DNA from: Zhengella sedimenti
GTDB lineage: Bacteria; Pseudomonadota; Alphaproteobacteria; Rhizobiales; Rhizobiaceae
Reading direction: 5' to 3'
DNA: 64,000 bases
Assembly: GCF_046506625.1 (NCBI RefSeq)
Contig: NZ_JBKFFP010000005.1
Location: 186,001 to 250,000 of the forward strand
The notes beneath the pieces are model-generated. The model did not search any database and was not told the origin of the DNA. It was given only the letters and a program-made list of their open reading frames with translations. The first letter of the stretch is position 1. Every line of letters starts with the position of its first letter. A program made the position numbers and the translations under genes. This document shows positions 25,392 to 35,821 of the stretch, one piece after another.

Positions 25392-26780
25392 TCACCCGCC
25401 GCTGATCATCGTTTCCGGCCGCACCAGCCTGTCGAAGGTCGATGCATCCACATGCCCGCTCTTCAATGCTTCCTCGCGCAGGGTCGTGCCATTGGCATGG
25501 GCGGCCTTGGCGATGGCCGCTGCCTTGTCATAGCCGATTTCGGGCGCCAGAGCCGTCACCAGCATCAGCGACCGCTCCACCAGTTTGGCGATATGGCTTT
25601 CATTGGCCGTAATTCCGTCGACGCATTTGTCGGCAAAGGAAACCATGGCGTCGGCCAGCAGACGAATGGATTGCAGAACATTCTGCGCGATCACCGGCTT
25701 CATCACGTTTAGTTCGAACTGGCCCTGCGAGGCGGCAAAGGCGACGGTGGCCTGGTTGCCCATGACCTGCGCCGCCACCATGGTCAGCGCCTCGGCCTGC
25801 GTCGGGTTGACCTTGCCCGGCATGATGGAGGATCCCGGCTCGTTTTCCGGCAGGGACAGTTCCCCAAGCCCCGAGCGCGGCCCGGAGGCAAGCAGGCGGA
25901 TGTCGTTGGCGATCTTGTAGAGATCGCCTGCAAGGGCGGCAAGCGCGCCATGCAGGTTGGTCAGGGCACCATGGCTGGCCAGCGCCTCGAAACGGTTGGC
26001 CGCGGGCCGGAAGGCGAGGCCGGTCAGCGCCGAGATTTCCTCCGCGAAGCGTGCGGAAAAGCCCTCCGGCGCGTTGAGCCCGGTGCCGACGGCCGTTCCT
26101 CCCTGTGCCAGCGCATGCACGTCCTCAAGTGCCGCGGCGATGCGGCCGCGTCCGAGGTCAAGCGCGGCGGCATAGCCGGAAAATTCCTGGCCCAGCGTCA
26201 GCGGCGTGGCATCCTGCGTATGCGTGCGTCCGATCTTGACGATGGAACCGAAGGCCTGCGCCTTCGCGTCCAGCGCATCATGCAGCCGGGCGAGCGCCGG
26301 CATCAGGCGGTCATGGGCTTCGCGGACCACGGCCACATGCATGGCCGTGGGAAAGGTGTCGTTGGACGACTGGCTGCGGTTGACGTGATCGTTGGGGTGG
26401 ACGGGCGTCTTGGAGCCCATCGCGCCGCCGGCCATCTCGATGGCCCGGTTCGCGATCACCTCATTGGCGTTCATGTTGGTCTGGGTGCCCGAGCCGGTCT
26501 GCCAGACGACGAGCGGGAAATGGTCGTCCAGCTTGCCCGACGCGACCTCCCCCGCTGCGTTGTCGATGAGGGCGGCCAGTTCGCCGTCGAGTTCGCCGAG
26601 CGCGGCATTTGTCCGCGCCGCCGCCTGCTTGACGAGACCGAGCGCGTGGATGAGGGCAGGCGGCATGCGCTCCGCGCCGATGCGGAAATTCTCCAGGCTG
26701 CGCTGTGTCTGCGCGCCCCAATAGCGGTCCGCGGGCACGTCGATCGGCCCGAACGTGTCGGTTTCGGTGCGTGTTGCCAT
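25392..26780 (-). CDS. fumC: Fumarate hydratase, class II
   Basis: Interconverts fumarate and L-malate in the TCA cycle; oxygen-stable and iron-free. It is 462 residues, standard length. Clear motifs are TGSGTQTNMNANEVIANRA, PVHPNDHVNRSQSSNDTFPTAMH, KIGRTHTQDATPLTLGQE and the fumarase/aspartase signature GSSIMPGKVNPTQ with its catalytic Ser on the flexible loop. The related enzymes aspartase and argininosuccinate lyase are excluded by TAMHVA and the length. Monocistronic. Confidence 0.96.
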   Translation of the reverse strand: MATRTETDTFGPIDVPADRYWGAQTQRSLENFRIGAERMPPALIHALGLVKQAAARTNAALGELDGELAALIDNAAGEVASGKLDDHFPLVVWQTGSGTQTNMNANEVIANRAIEMAGGAMGSKTPVHPNDHVNRSQSSNDTFPTAMHVAVVREAHDRLMPALARLHDALDAKAQAFGSIVKIGRTHTQDATPLTLGQEFSGYAAALDLGRGRIAAALEDVHALAQGGTAVGTGLNAPEGFSARFAEEISALTGLAFRPAANRFEALASHGALTNLHGALAALAGDLYKIANDIRLLASGPRSGLGELSLPENEPGSSIMPGKVNPTQAEALTMVAAQVMGNQATVAFAASQGQFELNVMKPVIAQNVLQSIRLLADAMVSFADKCVDGITANESHIAKLVERSLMLVTALAPEIGYDKAAAIAKAAHANGTTLREEALKSGHVDASTFDRLVRPETMISGG

Positions 26781-26868
26781 GGCGTCTGCTCCTCTTGTCC
26801 CTCAACACTATGTGGGATCGGGACTTCTTCAGCCAAGGTCTCCGCAGGACGGGCAGCCTGCCGGCAGG

Positions 26869-27381
26869 TCAGCGCGGCACGGTGGTGCGCCGCCCGAAGA
26901 CCGGACGCCTGACAGCAGGCCGGTTGACCGGAGCCTTCACCGTCGGAGCCGGCGGTTCAGTCATGTCCGTTGTGTCGGACCACATGGAGGCGGTCATGGA
27001 CAATGTGCCGGAATCGCCACCGCCGCGCGCCGATGGCCAGCGCAACAAGGGCTTTTCCGGCGGACCGAAGTCGTTGGGACCGTCATCGCCTTTCTTGAAA
27101 CCCAGCTCGAAGATAACGTCATGCGTCCAGCGGCAGCAGAGATTGGACATGGTCGCCGCCTTGTTGTGGTCGTGCAGGCGCTTCACACCGGTCGACCACC
27201 CAATCCACAGAATGGCGGCAAGCGCGATCAGGCCGGTCTCGGTTGGTTCGGTATCGCTGCGCCGGTCCAGAATGGTGCCGACGTCATCCCATGCCAGAAC
27301 GCCGATGGCCACGGTGAGCAGTTGGCCCAGCCACCAGGTGGACCGCCCGATCCGCCCGGAAAATCCCAAGAAACGCCACAT
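26869..27381 (-). CDS. DUF805-like protein, divergent
   Basis: A 170-residue protein. It starts with the DUF805 signature (FLGFSGRIGRSTWWLGQ, residues 4-20), has two hydrophobic helices (about 16-30 and 50-65) and the conserved VKRLHDHNK, but the helical hairpin that normally follows is replaced by a short polar segment (SNLCCRWTHDVIF) before FKKGDDGPNDFGPP. The last 60 residues are Pro/Arg-rich. It looks like a diverged, internally shortened paralogue of the adjacent DUF805 gene. AAGGGAGAG precedes the ATG. Confidence 0.7.
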   Translation of the reverse strand: MWRFLGFSGRIGRSTWWLGQLLTVAIGVLAWDDVGTILDRRSDTEPTETGLIALAAILWIGWSTGVKRLHDHNKAATMSNLCCRWTHDVIFELGFKKGDDGPNDFGPPEKPLLRWPSARGGGDSGTLSMTASMWSDTTDMTEPPAPTVKAPVNRPAVRRPVFGRRTTVPR

Positions 27382-27411
27382 TGTTTCTCTCCCTTCCGAA
27401 AACCGGGACGG

Positions 27412-27984
27412 TCAGGCATATCGCCTTCGCCCGAACCCGGTTCTCTGCGACGGGGCGAGTTGCAGCCGGTCGATTTCCTGCTTGCGCCGGACCAGATGTG
27501 TTTCGGCCGGGAGTTCCTCCTTGAATGCAGTTTCGGGCAGGACCCTGCGCCGCCGGTTTTCGAGGGCAAAAGCCTCCTGGTCTTCCTTCGCGGCGGTTTT
27601 CCTCTCGCGACGGCTCCGGAGCCCGTCACGCGGGCCGTAGCCGTTATCGTCCCGCCCGGTACCCGGCATGAGACCGAGCGCGACCAGCGCCCAGAGCGGC
27701 CCGATGACAGGGACGAACAGCAGGAGATACCACCAGCCCGTTTTCCCGCGGTCGTGAAGCCGCTTGATGCAGCCGACGGCGCTGATCCAGAAAGCCAGGA
27801 CCACCAGTACCGCCGAAAGCCAGAACCGTGGGTCCCCGTCGTCCGGAACGATGAAGCCGTTCTCGAATGTTGTCTTCTTGAACTCCTGTTGGCCCGCAAG
27901 CCAACTCAGGCCTGTTGATATGGCCATGGATAACCAGAACATGGTCCGGCCATAGCGGCCGGACATACTGAAGAATTCCAGCAT
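27412..27984 (-). CDS. DUF805 membrane protein
   Basis: A 190-residue protein with the complete DUF805 pattern: FFSMSGRYGRTMFWLSMAI (4-22), IKRLHDRGKTGWWYLLLFV and PGTGRDDNGYGPRDG. Four hydrophobic helices fall in the first ~110 residues. A charged tail of ~70 residues rich in Arg, Lys and Glu follows, longer than in most family members. Family function is unknown. It is 30 bases upstream of the divergent copy on the same strand, so the two are probably co-transcribed. Confidence 0.82.
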   Translation of the reverse strand: MLEFFSMSGRYGRTMFWLSMAISTGLSWLAGQQEFKKTTFENGFIVPDDGDPRFWLSAVLVVLAFWISAVGCIKRLHDRGKTGWWYLLLFVPVIGPLWALVALGLMPGTGRDDNGYGPRDGLRSRRERKTAAKEDQEAFALENRRRRVLPETAFKEELPAETHLVRRKQEIDRLQLAPSQRTGFGRRRYA

Positions 27985-28183
27985 GGAAGAAAGCCCCCGA
28001 TTTCATTTCGCACACGGGGACCATGTGACAGCATCAGGGTTCACGAGGCCTTAATCGCAGCGGCTTGCCGGTATCGGCGTTAACGCGCGGTGAATAACCG
28101 GGCTGGCATTTGATGCTGCCCGAGCCCGTTGCCAGCCACGTCCGGCCACCGCCGGACAGGGAAAGACCGGCATGGCCGCATGA

Positions 28184-28215
28184 CAAAAAAGGGCGGCCCT
28201 TGCGAGCCGCCCTTT
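28184..28215 (-). terminator. Rho-independent terminator of groES-groEL
   Basis: AAAGGGCGGC (28188-28197) pairs with GCCGCCCTTT (28206-28215). On the minus strand the stem runs into a T-rich tract (complement of CAAAAAA at 28184-28190). It begins 26 bases after the groEL stop. Confidence 0.85.
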
Positions 28216-28241
28216 CCATGAGATCTGGTTGGAAGCAGGAC

Positions 28242-29876
<1,635 letters not shown>

Positions 29877-29943
29877 GTTTCCATAACTCCCGGGCTTTTG
29901 CCCTAAACGAGGATTGGGGATAGTGAGCGGATATCCGGCCGGA

Positions 29944-30240
29944 TCAGCCGATCACGCCCATGATGTCGGCTTCCTTCATGATCAGAAGGTCTTCGCCGTT
30001 GAGCTTGACTTCGGTGCCGGACCACTTGCCGAACAGGACGCGGTCGCCGGCCTTGACGGACATCGGGATCAGTTCGCCGCTGTCCTTGCGCGCGCCTTCG
30101 CCAACGGCGACGATCTCGCCTTCCGACGGCTTTTCCTTGGCGGTGTCGGGAATGATGATCCCGCCGGCGGTCTTCTCTTCGGACTCAACCCGGCGCACGA
30201 CAACGCGGTCGTGGAGCGGGCGGAAATTCATCTCGGCCAT
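29944..30240 (-). CDS. groS: Co-chaperonin GroES (10 kDa)
   Basis: Seven-subunit lid of the GroEL cage. It is 98 residues: FRPLHDRVVVRRVESEEKTAGGIIIPD at the N-terminus (spanning about 5-31), the mobile-loop region around 17-32, and AGDRVLFGKWSGTEVKLNGE and DIMGVIG at the C-terminus. The ATG at 30240 (MAEMNFRPLHD) fits the family. CIRCE and a consensus-like promoter lie upstream. Confidence 0.98.
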   Translation of the reverse strand: MAEMNFRPLHDRVVVRRVESEEKTAGGIIIPDTAKEKPSEGEIVAVGEGARKDSGELIPMSVKAGDRVLFGKWSGTEVKLNGEDLLIMKEADIMGVIG

Positions 30241-30295
30241 GTCTGTTACCCTCGGGTGAATGGATTTCAACTCAATGGGGACCGCTTGCGCGGTG

Positions 30296-30322
30296 TTAGC
30301 ACTCACATTGGGTGAGTGCTAA
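30296..30322 (-). promoter_or_regulatory. CIRCE element (HrcA operator)
   Basis: A perfect inverted repeat TTAGCACTC-N9-GAGTGCTAA, identical to the CIRCE consensus. It lies between the groES promoter and start codon, where the HrcA repressor blocks chaperonin transcription until heat shock. hrcA itself is not in this window. Confidence 0.97.
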
Positions 30323-30330
30323 CGGCGCTG

Positions 30331-30359
30331 GAAATAAGCATGGCGGATGGCGCTGTCAA
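30331..30359 (-). promoter_or_regulatory. Predicted sigma-70 promoter of groES-groEL
   Basis: On the minus strand a perfect -35 TTGACA (complement of 30354-30359) is followed after 17 bases by TATTTC (complement of 30331-30336) as -10. Transcription would start at the edge of CIRCE, as expected for an HrcA-controlled promoter. Confidence 0.75.
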
Positions 30360-30450
30360 GAATTCCGCACGGGAAAAAATCTGTCCTGGCGAATGCGGCC
30401 GGCCCGTCTGCGTTTGGCTTGCGATCCGCCGCCCGCATGGTCACGAAAGC

Positions 30451-30481
30451 GGCGCGCCCCGCCTGCCAGGCAGGGCGCGCC
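30451..30481 (-). terminator. Stem-loop downstream of the TadG-like gene
   Basis: GGCGCGCCC (30451-30459) pairs with GGGCGCGCC (30473-30481), with a further inner pairing GCCTG/CAGGC. It lies 28 bases after the stop of the TadG-like gene. The tract after it on the minus strand (GCTTTCG) is only weakly T-rich, so its strength as a terminator is uncertain. Confidence 0.5.
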
Positions 30482-30508
30482 GTTCGTCTTGCGCTCTCTT
30501 TCCGGCGA

Positions 30509-32425
30509 TCAGCCGACGATGCGCAGGTTTGAAAGCTCCTCGGCGATCGCCTTGAAGACGTCCATGAGTTCGCCGCCGGTCGTGTTGTAGAACAGCTTCT
30601 CGTAGTTTCCGTTGGCGTCCTTGCGGAAACGCGATTCCGAGGCGCAGCTGCGCAATTCGTTGATCGCATTGGAATTGGACGGCAGGTCCAGCGCCACCGA
30701 GAAGATGATGATGCCCTCAGACTTGGCGTTGGAGCACAGCGTCTGCATGTGTTCGTCCATGGCCTTGGTGTAGCTGTTATCGTTGAAGGACCCGGTTGGA
30801 AATCCGGAACTCAGCCCTTCGTAGAGCCGCGGCTTGGTTCCGCCGTCATAGTTCATGCCCATGTAACCGTGCGCGGCGTAGGTGGATTTCTTGATGCCGT
30901 CCGGGTCGTAGTAGGAACCGGGCAGGTGGGTATAGGTATTGGCGCCGTCGGTCAGCACGATGATGACCTTGTCGTTGTTCTCGTCGGAGTCCGGGCGGCC
31001 TTCGCTGAAGGGTGGCGCCTTGGTCAGCGTGTGCCATCCCCAGGCCATGCCCTCGGGGACGTTGGTGTTGCCATTGGCCTGCATGGCGTCGATGGCCGCC
31101 AGCACCTCGTCGTATTCGGTCCTCTTCGTCACGTCCTTGAGCGGCGTGATGGGGGTCGTCGTGCAGGAGAAGTTGGGACCGCGATCCAGGCCGGACGTGT
31201 AGGAATCCGGCAGCGGCTCGAAGTACTTCACCATGTCGCGGTGGCGCTTGAGGTTCGTGTAGCTGGAGGGCTTGCCGTCGTAATCGTCGTCCATCCAGTT
31301 GTTGTGCCACCAGCCATTGTCGCCATTGTCGGTCTCGTCATTGGCGAACATCGGCACGATCAGCGATTCCGGCTCGCTGCTGTCGGCGATCTTGCCGTTG
31401 ACGTTGAAGGGATAGGGACGGGCCTCCACGCAGCCCTGCCAGGAATCCGCGCTGCCATAGATGGGTTCCTTCACAGGCGGGACCCACTTGTTCTCGTACC
31501 AGCAATATTGCCGGCCATACCACCACCCGCACACCTTCTGGGACTGATTGTAGCCTTCCTGGACAACTTTTTCCCCGACCTGCTTCTTCAGCCCGCCATA
31601 GAGTGAGAAACGGGTCAGGACTTCGCCCTCTTCTGCGCCCCAGCCTGAGCCGGACTTGTACCAGCGGTTCCCTTGCTGGACCGCCTTCTTGTTGTCGCCC
31701 CAGGCGTCCTTCAGGGAATCCCAGTTGAAGTTCTCGTGGTGAACGGGGGAATCGCCGTACTTGTCCATCCAGTCGGCATCGGCGTGCTCTGCACCGATAT
31801 TGACGGAGGCGGCAAAGGGAACCACGGAAAACTGCACCGGCTTGACGATCTGCTTGATCTTGGAAGCGTCCTTGGCCAGTTCCTCCACCAGATAGGTCGC
31901 GGCCTCCTTCAAGAGTTCCAGGCGCTTCTTGCTGGAACCCGTGCCCCTGTTGTCCATCGATCCGGAATTGTCGAGCACGAGCGCGATTTCGGCCGTGTTC
32001 TTGGTCCGCACCTTGACGGTTTCCTCGAATTCGAAGGTCGTGATGTTGCTGTACATGCCCGAGAGGCTGGAGGTCAGGAACAGCGGCTTGAAGTCCAGCG
32101 CGGTGATCAGCTTGATGTCGCCGCCGCTGCCCGTTTCTTCGGGAAGCAGGATCTGCAGGTTGGCCTGGCCGATCTCGACAGGCCCGAGATTGGCCTCGAA
32201 GAACTTCTTGCCATAGGTCTTCAGTTCGTCGTCGGACATGCCTTCCTCGATCTGGCGGCCGATGGCGATGCCGGCCGCTTCCATTGCATAGATCGTGGCA
32301 TGTCGCTGGCGCTCCATCTCGGTCAGGTCGATCGCGACGCCGACCGAGAGTATGAAGACGGGAAAGAGAAAGGCGGCCATGATGGCAAAATTGCCTGACT
32401 CGTTTTTCGCAAAGATCCTGAACAC
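30509..32425 (-). CDS. TadG-like von Willebrand factor A protein
   Basis: A 638-residue protein. Residues 8-45 match the TadE/TadG N-terminus (ESGNFAIMAAFLFPVFILSVGVAIDL split across the membrane helix), which anchors these pilus-assembly proteins. A VWA domain starts near 145 with the metal-binding MIDAS motif DNSGSM at 152-157 and a second half with VIIVLTDGANTY. Between them lies a ~250-residue insert rich in Trp, Tyr and Cys. The GTG at 32425 is preferred (AGGGAG seven bases upstream) over the TTG at 32455. No other tad/flp genes are nearby, so a role in pili is only a possibility; an AT-rich stretch upstream probably holds its promoter. Confidence 0.85.
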   Translation of the reverse strand: MFRIFAKNESGNFAIMAAFLFPVFILSVGVAIDLTEMERQRHATIYAMEAAGIAIGRQIEEGMSDDELKTYGKKFFEANLGPVEIGQANLQILLPEETGSGGDIKLITALDFKPLFLTSSLSGMYSNITTFEFEETVKVRTKNTAEIALVLDNSGSMDNRGTGSSKKRLELLKEAATYLVEELAKDASKIKQIVKPVQFSVVPFAASVNIGAEHADADWMDKYGDSPVHHENFNWDSLKDAWGDNKKAVQQGNRWYKSGSGWGAEEGEVLTRFSLYGGLKKQVGEKVVQEGYNQSQKVCGWWYGRQYCWYENKWVPPVKEPIYGSADSWQGCVEARPYPFNVNGKIADSSEPESLIVPMFANDETDNGDNGWWHNNWMDDDYDGKPSSYTNLKRHRDMVKYFEPLPDSYTSGLDRGPNFSCTTTPITPLKDVTKRTEYDEVLAAIDAMQANGNTNVPEGMAWGWHTLTKAPPFSEGRPDSDENNDKVIIVLTDGANTYTHLPGSYYDPDGIKKSTYAAHGYMGMNYDGGTKPRLYEGLSSGFPTGSFNDNSYTKAMDEHMQTLCSNAKSEGIIIFSVALDLPSNSNAINELRSCASESRFRKDANGNYEKLFYNTTGGELMDVFKAIAEELSNLRIVG

Positions 32426-32557
32426 GGTGAAGCTCCCTGCCTGATGGAACGGCAAGGAACTATATTATGACTCCATTTAATTAGGTATTACGAGAACAAA
32501 ATAATTAGAAAATATGGATTTACTTTGTGTTTACTATGTTTCAGGCGCTTTCTTTGT

Positions 32558-33802
32558 TCATGAGCCGGCGCGCGCGCCCTTTCCGGCGGCGAAGCCCGGC
32601 TTGAGCCGCCTGGGCCCGTTGAAGCGCAATCCCGACATGACGTCGACGCCGATATCGATCAGGCTGATGGCTTCCTCGTCCGTATTCACCTCGATGGCTG
32701 CAACCAGGATGCCGGCATCGGCGCAAGCGGCCACGATGGTGTCCGCGTCGAGATCTTTCGGCCGCAGCTTTTCGCGCTCCAGAAGCCGGTTGGCAGTGAT
32801 CTTGACGCAGTCGACGCCATGGCCTTTCAGCGTTTCCACGCCCTGCAGGCCGCCAAGCCAGCCTTCCGCCGCGAGCTTGATGCCGCCGTCGCGCAGCCGG
32901 TCAAGCGCGGGAGCCTGCTTCCGGTTGGCCCCTGTCATCAGGTGGACCGGCACCGAGAGGATGAGCAACCGGCTCATCCGGCTGTCGCCCGCATACAGCT
33001 TCAGGACGCTGTCCAGCGATGCGCTGTCCTGGAGCAGGCTGGCGGAGACAGGAACGTAGAGCGGCATTTCCTCGCCGCTTTCCTCGAACTGCTGGCAGGC
33101 CACAGCCGCCGCCTTGCGCACCAGCGCCGCTTCGAAGGCGAGGCGTGCGCCCGCGCGCGGTTCGCTGGCCATGCGGTACATGAACCCGTCATCCGCGCCC
33201 ACGGTCGCATGCACGTCGAAACCGACCGCCCGGGACTTCGAGATCGAGATCATCGGCTCCAGCGCGATGTCGAAGCGTCCTTCGCCAAGGGCCTCGATGG
33301 CGCCCGCCGGCCATGTGCGCAGAGACGATGCGGCCGCCGTATCGGCCACGGGCCGGGCTGCCTGGGTCACTTCGGCGCTGAGCCGGATCACGTTGGCTGC
33401 CGGTTCGTCGGCTTCGTCGATGATCCTTGCATCGGGGGCCTTCGCAGGGGCTCCGGCGGCAACGTCCGGTTCGGTGACCTGAAGGCCGCGACGTGATGGC
33501 GCTTCGGCTTCCGGTTCGCCGGGGCGGCCGGTGCCGGTCCGCGGGGCCGGCCCGTTGCCGTGGCTTGCCAGGCTGCGTTCGACCATCTCCATCAGCCGGC
33601 GCTGCTCGCGAAGGGACCGGCGTTGCAGGATGAGCGCCCAGAGGCCGGCGGCCAGCCCGGTAAGGCCGAAGAGGGCGGCAAGCCCGATGCCGCCCGCAAC
33701 GAGCCGGTCGTCGAGCGCGGCCTGCGCCGGCCCGCCGGCAAGAAGGCCTGCGCCAAGCACGACTGGAATGATTCCTCTGCGCATTCCCATCTGAGCGGAC
33801 AT
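32558..33802 (-). CDS. Degenerate EAL-domain protein
   Basis: About 414 residues: one or two N-terminal hydrophobic segments (11-30 and 37-60), a coiled basic stretch (RRSLREQRRLMEMVE), a Pro/Ala/Glu-rich linker and a C-terminal EAL-like domain (about 165-405). Catalytic residues of c-di-GMP phosphodiesterases are lost: FDV (195-197) replaces EAL, AAEGWLGG replaces the DDFGxG loop, VDCVKIT lacks the Asp of KID, and AAIEVN replaces AEGVE. It therefore probably binds a ligand or partner instead of cleaving c-di-GMP. Start uncertain among ATGs at 33802, 33790 and 33784. Confidence 0.82.
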   Translation of the reverse strand: MSAQMGMRRGIIPVVLGAGLLAGGPAQAALDDRLVAGGIGLAALFGLTGLAAGLWALILQRRSLREQRRLMEMVERSLASHGNGPAPRTGTGRPGEPEAEAPSRRGLQVTEPDVAAGAPAKAPDARIIDEADEPAANVIRLSAEVTQAARPVADTAAASSLRTWPAGAIEALGEGRFDIALEPMISISKSRAVGFDVHATVGADDGFMYRMASEPRAGARLAFEAALVRKAAAVACQQFEESGEEMPLYVPVSASLLQDSASLDSVLKLYAGDSRMSRLLILSVPVHLMTGANRKQAPALDRLRDGGIKLAAEGWLGGLQGVETLKGHGVDCVKITANRLLEREKLRPKDLDADTIVAACADAGILVAAIEVNTDEEAISLIDIGVDVMSGLRFNGPRRLKPGFAAGKGARAGS

Positions 33803-33953
33803 CTCCCCGCCGCAGCGGCCGCTTCGTACGGCGCACCGGCCTGTTCGTTTTCGCACGGCCGCCGGGAACTGTCAGCCCAAAGCTGGTGACAGGGTGAACG
33901 GCTTGGGTTAATTCCGGTGCCGCCGGACAGATGCCGGGAACAGGATGAGATCG

Positions 33954-34817
33954 ATGAATGCCAAGCCTGCCATGATCGAGCGACTGGATGACCTGGCCGC
34001 GGACTATGCGGCCATCCTGTGCGATGTCTGGGGCGTCGTGCACAATGGCGTCCGTGCCTTTCCGCAGGCCTGCGCCGCGCTGGCGCGCATGCGTGCCGAG
34101 GGTCGCCGGGTCGTACTGCTCACCAACGCACCGCGCCTCTCCGCCGGCGTCATCACGCAGATCCGCGGCCTCGGCGTTCCCGACGATGCCTGGGACGATG
34201 TCGTGACGTCGGGCGATGTGACGCGGCGCCTGATCGCCGAAGGGCCGCGCCGCGTCTTTCACCTGGGTCCGGAGCGCGACCTTCAACTGTTCGACGGGCT
34301 CGATGTCGAACTGGTGGAGGAATTCGAGGCCGCGGCGATCGTCTGCACCGGGCTTTTCGATGACGAGACCGAAACGCCGGACGATTATGCACCGATGCTG
34401 CAACGCCTGCGCTCGCGCAATCTGCCCATGATCTGCGCCAATCCCGATATCGTGGTCGAGCGCGGCGACCGCATGATCTGGTGTTCCGGCGCGCTGGCCC
34501 GTGACTACGCACAGTTGGGCGGCCGTACGATGATCGCGGGCAAGCCGCACGCACCGATCTATCGCGCGGCCATGGCACGGTTGGGCGAACTGGCGGGCGC
34601 GCCGGTCGGGGAGAAGCAGGTCCTTGCCATCGGCGACGGCATGCTGACTGACATCAAGGGCGCCGTGAATGCCGGCATCGATTCACTCTATGTTTCGGGC
34701 GGCATCCACTATCGCGACTATGGCGATTCGTCCGACGCGCCCGACCCCGCCCGCCTGTCGGCCTTCTTCGAGAGGCACGCCCTGTGGCCGGCCGCATCCA
34801 TAACGAAACTTCGGTGA
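33954..34817 (+). CDS. HAD-superfamily hydrolase, TIGR01459 type
   Basis: About 287 residues, HAD class IIA (NagD-like). The nucleophile motif is degenerate or shifted: LCDVWGVVHNG at 22-32 provides the first Asp, while the usual second Asp is Trp26-adjacent, a feature of this alphaproteobacterial subfamily. Motif II is LLTNAPR and motif IV is IGDGMLTDIKGA. The substrate is unknown. The ATG at 33954 (AGGA eight bases upstream) is preferred over 33945. It ends five bases before the ribF start. Confidence 0.88.
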   Translation: MNAKPAMIERLDDLAADYAAILCDVWGVVHNGVRAFPQACAALARMRAEGRRVVLLTNAPRLSAGVITQIRGLGVPDDAWDDVVTSGDVTRRLIAEGPRRVFHLGPERDLQLFDGLDVELVEEFEAAAIVCTGLFDDETETPDDYAPMLQRLRSRNLPMICANPDIVVERGDRMIWCSGALARDYAQLGGRTMIAGKPHAPIYRAAMARLGELAGAPVGEKQVLAIGDGMLTDIKGAVNAGIDSLYVSGGIHYRDYGDSSDAPDPARLSAFFERHALWPAASITKLR

Positions 34818-34822
34818 GCGCC

Positions 34823-35821
34823 ATGGCGAATGCATCCCTGCTGCGCTTGTCGGACCCGGTGCACCTGCCGCGGGAATTGCGCGGCGCGGTGGTGGCCATC
34901 GGCAATTTCGACGGCGTCCACCGCGGCCACATGGCTGTGCTGGAAAAGGCCCTGACCCTGGCTGCCGGGAAGGGTGTGCCCGCGCTGGTGCTCACCTTCG
35001 AGCCGCATCCCCGCACCGTCTTCAGGCCGGATCAGCCGGTGTTCCGGCTGACGCCCGCGCCCTTGCGCGCCCATCTTCTCGCGGCACTCGGCTTCGACGC
35101 GGTGATCGAGCAGCCGTTCAGCCGCGAGTTCGCCTCCACCGAGCCTCTGGATTTCGTGCAGGGCATCCTGTGCGACGGGCTGGGAATCGTCCACGCGGTG
35201 ACCGGCTTCGACTTCCATTTCGGCCGCAACCGCGCCGGCGGTCCGGCCTACCTCATGGCAGCCGGGGCTGAACACGGCTTCGAGGTGACGCTGGTCGATG
35301 CCTTTCGCGACGAGAACGCCGACGTCATCTCTTCGAGCCGCATCCGCGAATGTCTCCAGGCGGGAAATGTTGCCGAAGCCGCCGGCCTGCTCGGCTACCG
35401 CTACGCGGTCGAGGCGCCGATCATTCGCGGCAAGCAGCTTGGCCGGACGCTCGGCTATCCGACCGCCAACATGGCGCTCCCCGAGGACAACGGCCTTGCC
35501 CATGGCATTTATGCCGTGCGGTTCACCCGTCCTGACGGTTCGGTTCACGATGGCGTCGCCAGTTACGGGCGCCGGCCCACCGTCGACAGCGACGGGTCTG
35601 CCCTTCTCGAAACCTTCCTGTTCGATTTTGCCGGCGATCTCTACGGCGAGACCTGCACGGTCGCCCTGTTCGGCTTCCTGCGCGGCGAGGAGAAGTTCGA
35701 CGGCCTCGACGCGCTCGTTGCGCAGATGAAGCGCGACGAGGACGAGGCCCGTGCGCTTCTCGCCGGCGTTCGCCCGCTTTCGCCCCTCGACGCCTTCGTC
35801 GCCTTCGGGGAGCGCGGATGA
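34823..35821 (+). CDS. ribF: Bifunctional riboflavin kinase/FMN adenylyltransferase
   Basis: Makes FMN from riboflavin and then FAD. It is 332 residues. The N-terminal adenylyltransferase domain carries GNFDGVHRGH (27-36, the HxGH-like motif) and the SSSRIREC motif (about 170-177); the C-terminal kinase domain carries GRTLGYPTAN (207-216). It lies immediately after the HAD gene and overlaps the next gene by four bases (ATGA). In many alphaproteobacteria ribF is next to ileS; here two dehydrogenase genes are inserted between them. Confidence 0.95.
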   Translation: MANASLLRLSDPVHLPRELRGAVVAIGNFDGVHRGHMAVLEKALTLAAGKGVPALVLTFEPHPRTVFRPDQPVFRLTPAPLRAHLLAALGFDAVIEQPFSREFASTEPLDFVQGILCDGLGIVHAVTGFDFHFGRNRAGGPAYLMAAGAEHGFEVTLVDAFRDENADVISSSRIRECLQAGNVAEAAGLLGYRYAVEAPIIRGKQLGRTLGYPTANMALPEDNGLAHGIYAVRFTRPDGSVHDGVASYGRRPTVDSDGSALLETFLFDFAGDLYGETCTVALFGFLRGEEKFDGLDALVAQMKRDEDEARALLAGVRPLSPLDAFVAFGERG

